From the NCBI GenBank assembly GCA_937926265.1, contig CALAZS010000009.1, positions 1-25,747 on the forward strand: 25,747 bases of DNA, in the 5' to 3' direction. Numbering within the stretch: the first letter of the stretch is position 1; every line of letters starts with the position of its first letter. Positions 22,623 through 25,747 of this stretch are shown in pieces. The position numbers were made by a program, and so were the translations under genes. Origin of the DNA: an uncultured Gammaproteobacteria bacterium (GTDB lineage: Bacteria > Pseudomonadota > Gammaproteobacteria > Chromatiales > Chromatiaceae). The notes under the pieces are model-generated. The model was not told where the DNA came from and searched no databases. It saw only the letters and a list, made by a program, of their open reading frames with translations.

Positions 22623-23453
22623 TTATGATGAACGGCCAGAATCAGTTGTGGTGGCTATGTCCTGAAGTTCCTCGATCCATCCATCAATTTCCTTAACGAC
22701 AGTTTCCTGTTGTTTTTCGGTCATTGTTTCGATCATCATTGCCAAGAGGGCACTGGTTTGTTGACGGTTGATTTCTCTTAAAGCCTTGTAGTCTTCCTGC
22801 CACCATATGGATGGGTCGTTCAACCAGGATTTTAAGGCAGATTGATTACGTTCAAGTGATGCTTTGATAGCCAGGTTTATCCAGTGCTTATTGTTACTGA
22901 TTTTAATCTGCTGTTCGTCTGCTACTAAAAGAGCAATCTCAGCGACGCGTACTATTTGTTCTTTGTTAAGTTTACCAAACCACTTTTCCAGCTGTTTGAC
23001 GCGGGACTTGGTTTTACTCTCTTGTGATGATGCATACTCAAACCAGTCTTTGGATTTTTCTACGTTATATTCTCGGTATTTCGTGGCATTAGCCTCATCC
23101 AGTGTCAATAAAAACGAAACGATACCCGGACTTGCCGCCACTAAAAATTCCTTGATTGATGCTTCAAGGCTATCCTGGAAGTGCTGGCTGGCTTGGTGGA
23201 AACTTTCTTCCTGCCAAAGTTGTTTTGCGTGGGCTAAACGCTTGATTGTAACCTGGGCAGCTTCCTGTCTGATCCAGTCCTGCAACTCTTCGGCTTTTTT
23301 TTGGACAAGTTGTTCCTGGGCTTCTGACAGGTCGAACATTTTATCGAACCTTAAAACTGTCAGGTAGGGAAGTTTGTCAAAGAAAATACTGAAGGTACTG
23401 CAGGCGCCCAGCGTCAAGACAAACACAATAATGATGATTTTTTTGAGCAGCAT
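22623..23453 (-). CDS. DUF6279-like lipoprotein
   Basis: A 276-residue predicted lipoprotein with signal peptide and lipobox TLGAC (Cys18). The mature part is helical and rich in Gln, Glu, Lys and Trp. Its landmarks are FFDKLPYLTVLRFDKMFDLSEAQEQLVQKKAEELQDWIRQEE-like text near the start, then repeated charged helices. The opening YLTVLRFDKMFDLSxxQ pattern resembles the DUF6279 lipoproteins of gammaproteobacteria. The function is unknown. It is downstream of the HD-GYP gene on the same strand, 183 bases away. That gap holds a perfect seven-base inverted repeat (TAACATA/TATGTTA) near 23484-23501 without a T-run. Confidence 0.8.
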   Translation of the reverse strand: MLLKKIIIIVFVLTLGACSTFSIFFDKLPYLTVLRFDKMFDLSEAQEQLVQKKAEELQDWIRQEAAQVTIKRLAHAKQLWQEESFHQASQHFQDSLEASIKEFLVAASPGIVSFLLTLDEANATKYREYNVEKSKDWFEYASSQESKTKSRVKQLEKWFGKLNKEQIVRVAEIALLVADEQQIKISNNKHWINLAIKASLERNQSALKSWLNDPSIWWQEDYKALREINRQQTSALLAMMIETMTEKQQETVVKEIDGWIEELQDIATTTDSGRSS

Positions 23454-23636
23454 TAGCAGCTTGAGGGTGTTTCTCCATCATTTAACATAGCGATATGTTA
23501 GTGGAAATGGAAAGAGTGAAAAAGCCGATTAGACCTTTGTGAAAGTGGTGGTTTGTATTGATATCGTCTAAAGAACAGCTCTGATGGCTGTTAATAGTAA
23601 TCCGGGCATTAATATCTGCTGACAGTTTTACCGGGT

Positions 23637-24911
23637 TTAAATAAACAATTCTTCGCTTTTAATGCCGAAAGCTCCTGCCTGAAGTCCTTTTTTAACCATC
23701 AGGCCGGTACGTTCATCAGCCAGGTTAACGGTCTCAAACTCTGCTAACGGCCGTTTCATCTGATCAAGAACGATCATCACCGTTGGATACATTCTTTTCA
23801 AATCATTCACTTCCAGGACAATGGCAACTGCGCCGGAACTTAATTCAACCAGTGAGCCGGTAGGGTAGAGTCCAACCGTCTGGATAAACTGCTCTACCAG
23901 TTCGCCCTGGAAACTGTTTTCCCTGAGATTGTAAAGTTCATTAATTGCATCATTAGGAGAAAAGGTTACATCGCTATAAGGGCGCGAAGTGGTCATCGCG
24001 TCATAGCTGTCAACTATACCGGCAATACGCCCGTAGATGGGTATTTGATCGTTCATTAACCCCTGGGGGTAGCCCTTGCCACTGGCGCGTTCGTGATGCG
24101 TGGCAACCATGCTCATAACATTCCTGGAAATGCCAGGTGTTTTGGAAAGAATGCGCACTCCGTAATCGACATGCTTTTTGATCAGTTCGCCTTCTTCGGC
24201 GGTAATTTGTGAGTTTTTATCTAATAGTTCCGGTGGGAGCTTTGATTTTCCAAGATCGAGCAACATGCCTCCCAGGGCAAGCTCTTCAATTTCAGCCACT
24301 TCAAAGCCAAGATGACGACCAAACTGCGCACACCAGATGGAAGTGCTTAAAGCATGGCTGTAGGAATACTCATTGGCTTTTTCAAGTTGCGCAAGCAATG
24401 CAAAAGCTGAAGGGTTGCGAATGATACTGCTGACTGCTGCGTGAAGGCCGTCTTTAAGCGCGTCTATATCAAGGTTTTCACCCTTGTTAAGATCGGTCAA
24501 TACTTTCTTGAAGTCGTGTTCGATCCTTTGCTTGATTTCCTTGGATTCTTTGAGTTCTTCTTCAAATTCGCTCTCGATCTTATAGAAAGTTTTACGAAGC
24601 TTTTTGAGCTCATTGATCTTTTTCTTTTTGGGTGTTTTATTGATGTTGACCGAAACGACGGCTTTAGCATCGTTGCTTTGAAACAGCATGTCTTCAGCAG
24701 ATATCGATAACCAGTGTTCCGGATCCGGGGTAGGGCCTTTTTCCGTATCGACAAATACAAAAGCGGTATATTTTTTCAGCGACTCAATATCGTTCTTGGA
24801 ATAAATCCTGATACCTTCCAGATCGAACGGTGTGTCAATCCAAGGGCGATCAAGCCGGGAAACATACATACCGACTTCAAGTGCTTCTACTGTTGTTTTT
24901 ACTTCCTTCAT
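23637..24911 (-). CDS. HD-GYP domain protein with DUF3391, HD dyad altered
   Basis: A 424-residue protein. Residues 1-130 match the DUF3391 N-terminal domain (VEALEVGMYVSRLDRPWIDTPF), followed by a charged helical linker. Residues 180-330 form an HD-GYP domain, the family that degrades c-di-GMP. H186, K222, H247, H272-H273-E274, GYP at 280-282 and D301 are present, but the HD dyad reads L218-D219 (MLLDLGKSKLP), so the metal-binding His is lost. Activity may be weakened or absent, leaving a binding or scaffolding role. Some DUF3391 relatives also deviate at this position, as far as I recall. The upstream 315-base gap contains two AT-rich palindromes. Confidence 0.9.
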   Translation of the reverse strand: MKEVKTTVEALEVGMYVSRLDRPWIDTPFDLEGIRIYSKNDIESLKKYTAFVFVDTEKGPTPDPEHWLSISAEDMLFQSNDAKAVVSVNINKTPKKKKINELKKLRKTFYKIESEFEEELKESKEIKQRIEHDFKKVLTDLNKGENLDIDALKDGLHAAVSSIIRNPSAFALLAQLEKANEYSYSHALSTSIWCAQFGRHLGFEVAEIEELALGGMLLDLGKSKLPPELLDKNSQITAEEGELIKKHVDYGVRILSKTPGISRNVMSMVATHHERASGKGYPQGLMNDQIPIYGRIAGIVDSYDAMTTSRPYSDVTFSPNDAINELYNLRENSFQGELVEQFIQTVGLYPTGSLVELSSGAVAIVLEVNDLKRMYPTVMIVLDQMKRPLAEFETVNLADERTGLMVKKGLQAGAFGIKSEELFI

Positions 24912-25226
24912 AAAATGCGCAGTATTCTTAAGGCATACCTGAGTCGGTAGAGAACCTCGACAAAACGTCCTGTTTAATAGAAATAATATTTTAGCTTTTT
25001 TTGATTATAATCAAATAAAAAAAAATCTCACGAAAATCAATGCGTTTTTTTAATTAATTAAAGTTATCTATCTGCAAAATCATCACTGTTTCCTGCAAAA
25101 GTCCCTTTTACTACATAAATATTACAAATTCGAGGAAACCTTTTCATAGTCACTCAAGCAGCTACAATATGTTTTAGCCAAAAAATTGCTCAAATCATAA
25201 AAAATTCCTGATTGGATATCATTCTA
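24912..25226. other. Gene-free AT-rich interval with two palindromes
   Basis: This 315-base gap between divergent HD-GYP and lipoprotein genes must hold both promoters. It contains a perfect 16-base palindrome TTTGATTATAATCAAA (25000-25015), which includes a TATAAT on each strand, and a perfect 14-base palindrome TTTAATTAATTAAA (25049-25062). Poly-T and poly-A tracts surround them. No -35 hexamer with good spacing accompanies the TATAAT boxes. I see no ORF or RNA gene here. Confidence 0.5.
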
Positions 25227-25703
25227 ATGAAACACGTGTTTTTCTTATCTGTTGTACTGATTTTTTTAAATGGCTGTGACAGTTACCGGCCGGAAAAAAT
25301 GCCGAAAGGCTCGATTTTGAAAACAGGAACGGTCCTGAATACATCCGTCAACCGTGCCATGTCTGTTGTGCCGAACCAGTCGGAAACCATTTATCTGAAA
25401 ATTAATGAGGTTTTCGGTAGGAAAGTACGTGACCTGCTAATTGAGGCTGAATTCAAAACATTTGCAAATGAAGGCCTGGCAGTAATGAAGCCACTTAAAC
25501 TGCGCGTCTCTGCTGGAGCCATCCCGTTGTCAGGTTCAGCTTATACAGAAAAAAACACGAAAGGCTTATCTGTTGGCTGTGGTCAGCAGGATCCATCAGC
25601 CTGTGGTGTGTTTGACATTGAAAAGGGGACAGGCGTACTGGTTAAATTATCAAAGCCAGTTGATCTAAGCGGCATTGTTATTACAACTGCCGAGAAAAAC
25701 TAA
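25227..25703 (+). CDS. Lipoprotein of unknown function
   Basis: A 158-residue predicted lipoprotein: MKHVFFLSVVLIFLNGCDS gives a signal peptide with lipobox and Cys17. The mature part looks beta-rich, with a pair of cysteines (SVGCGQQDPSACGVFDIEKG) that could form a disulfide in the periplasm. I recognise no family. ATG 25227 is chosen over an in-frame TTG (25212) because it starts the signal peptide; the ribosome site is weak (GGA ten bases upstream). Nothing downstream to the window edge shows a gene. Confidence 0.75.
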   Translation: MKHVFFLSVVLIFLNGCDSYRPEKMPKGSILKTGTVLNTSVNRAMSVVPNQSETIYLKINEVFGRKVRDLLIEAEFKTFANEGLAVMKPLKLRVSAGAIPLSGSAYTEKNTKGLSVGCGQQDPSACGVFDIEKGTGVLVKLSKPVDLSGIVITTAEKN

Positions 25704-25747
25704 GTTTATTTTTGTGCTTTATGCTGATTTAGATCCTAATATTCATC

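Noticed and set aside
22606..22623. Bidirectional terminator between the REC-REC and lipoprotein genes
   Set aside because: The hairpin has only six pairs and no T-run on either strand.

Overview
The window reads as chromosomal DNA of a free-living gammaproteobacterium, with moderate GC and dense gene packing. The evidence is the E. coli-type PyrC, Cca, PcnB and PanD proteins, a pcnB-folK-deoxynucleoside kinase-panB-panC gene order, a DUF6279 lipoprotein, and a TusE/DsrC-family protein. I see no phage, plasmid, IS element, CRISPR array or integrase. Species cannot be named from this sequence.

Layout. 1-1210: the 3'-truncated end of a spermidine-synthase-like methyltransferase (minus strand, runs off the left edge), a possible small membrane protein head to head with it, and a TusE-like sulfur-relay protein. 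1343-4177: valS. 4178-4557: a 380-base gap between divergent valS and pcnB, filled by two copies of a structured repeat. 4558-11189: RNA polyadenylation, folate, nucleotide salvage and pantothenate genes (pcnB, folK, dNK, panB, panC, an MscS-type channel, panD). A third copy of the repeat lies in front of panB. 11194-12704: cca on the minus strand, then divergent tRNA-His with its own promoter and terminator. 12810-15753: a CBS-pair protein, then a LemA/DUF2207 membrane pair. 15854-20274: a glycine-zipper lipoprotein, an unrecognised acidic protein, a CaCA-type antiporter behind pyrC, and a CbiX-like chelatase. 20486-24911: three signalling genes (degenerate GGDEF plus intact EAL, a tandem REC-REC protein, and an HD-GYP protein with a broken HD dyad), with a DUF6279 lipoprotein among them. 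25227-25703: an unrecognised lipoprotein.

The most interesting signal is the repeat (4265-4367 minus, 4416-4520 plus, 7118-7262 plus). All three copies share a 54-base core bounded by long, nearly perfect stems whose sequences are unrelated between copies. Inside the core, two small hairpins change their stem bases in compensating pairs while keeping hexaloops of the form ANGGAN. That pattern indicates selection on a folded RNA, and the loops match the known CsrA/RsmA(RsmE) recognition site. Two copies start shortly after predicted promoters and end just before pcnB and panB, so they would be 5' leaders. A second notable point is that pcnB has no ATG or GTG start. The only options upstream of its catalytic motif are TTG or, better spaced from a GGA, ATT. 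E. coli pcnB is known to use AUU.
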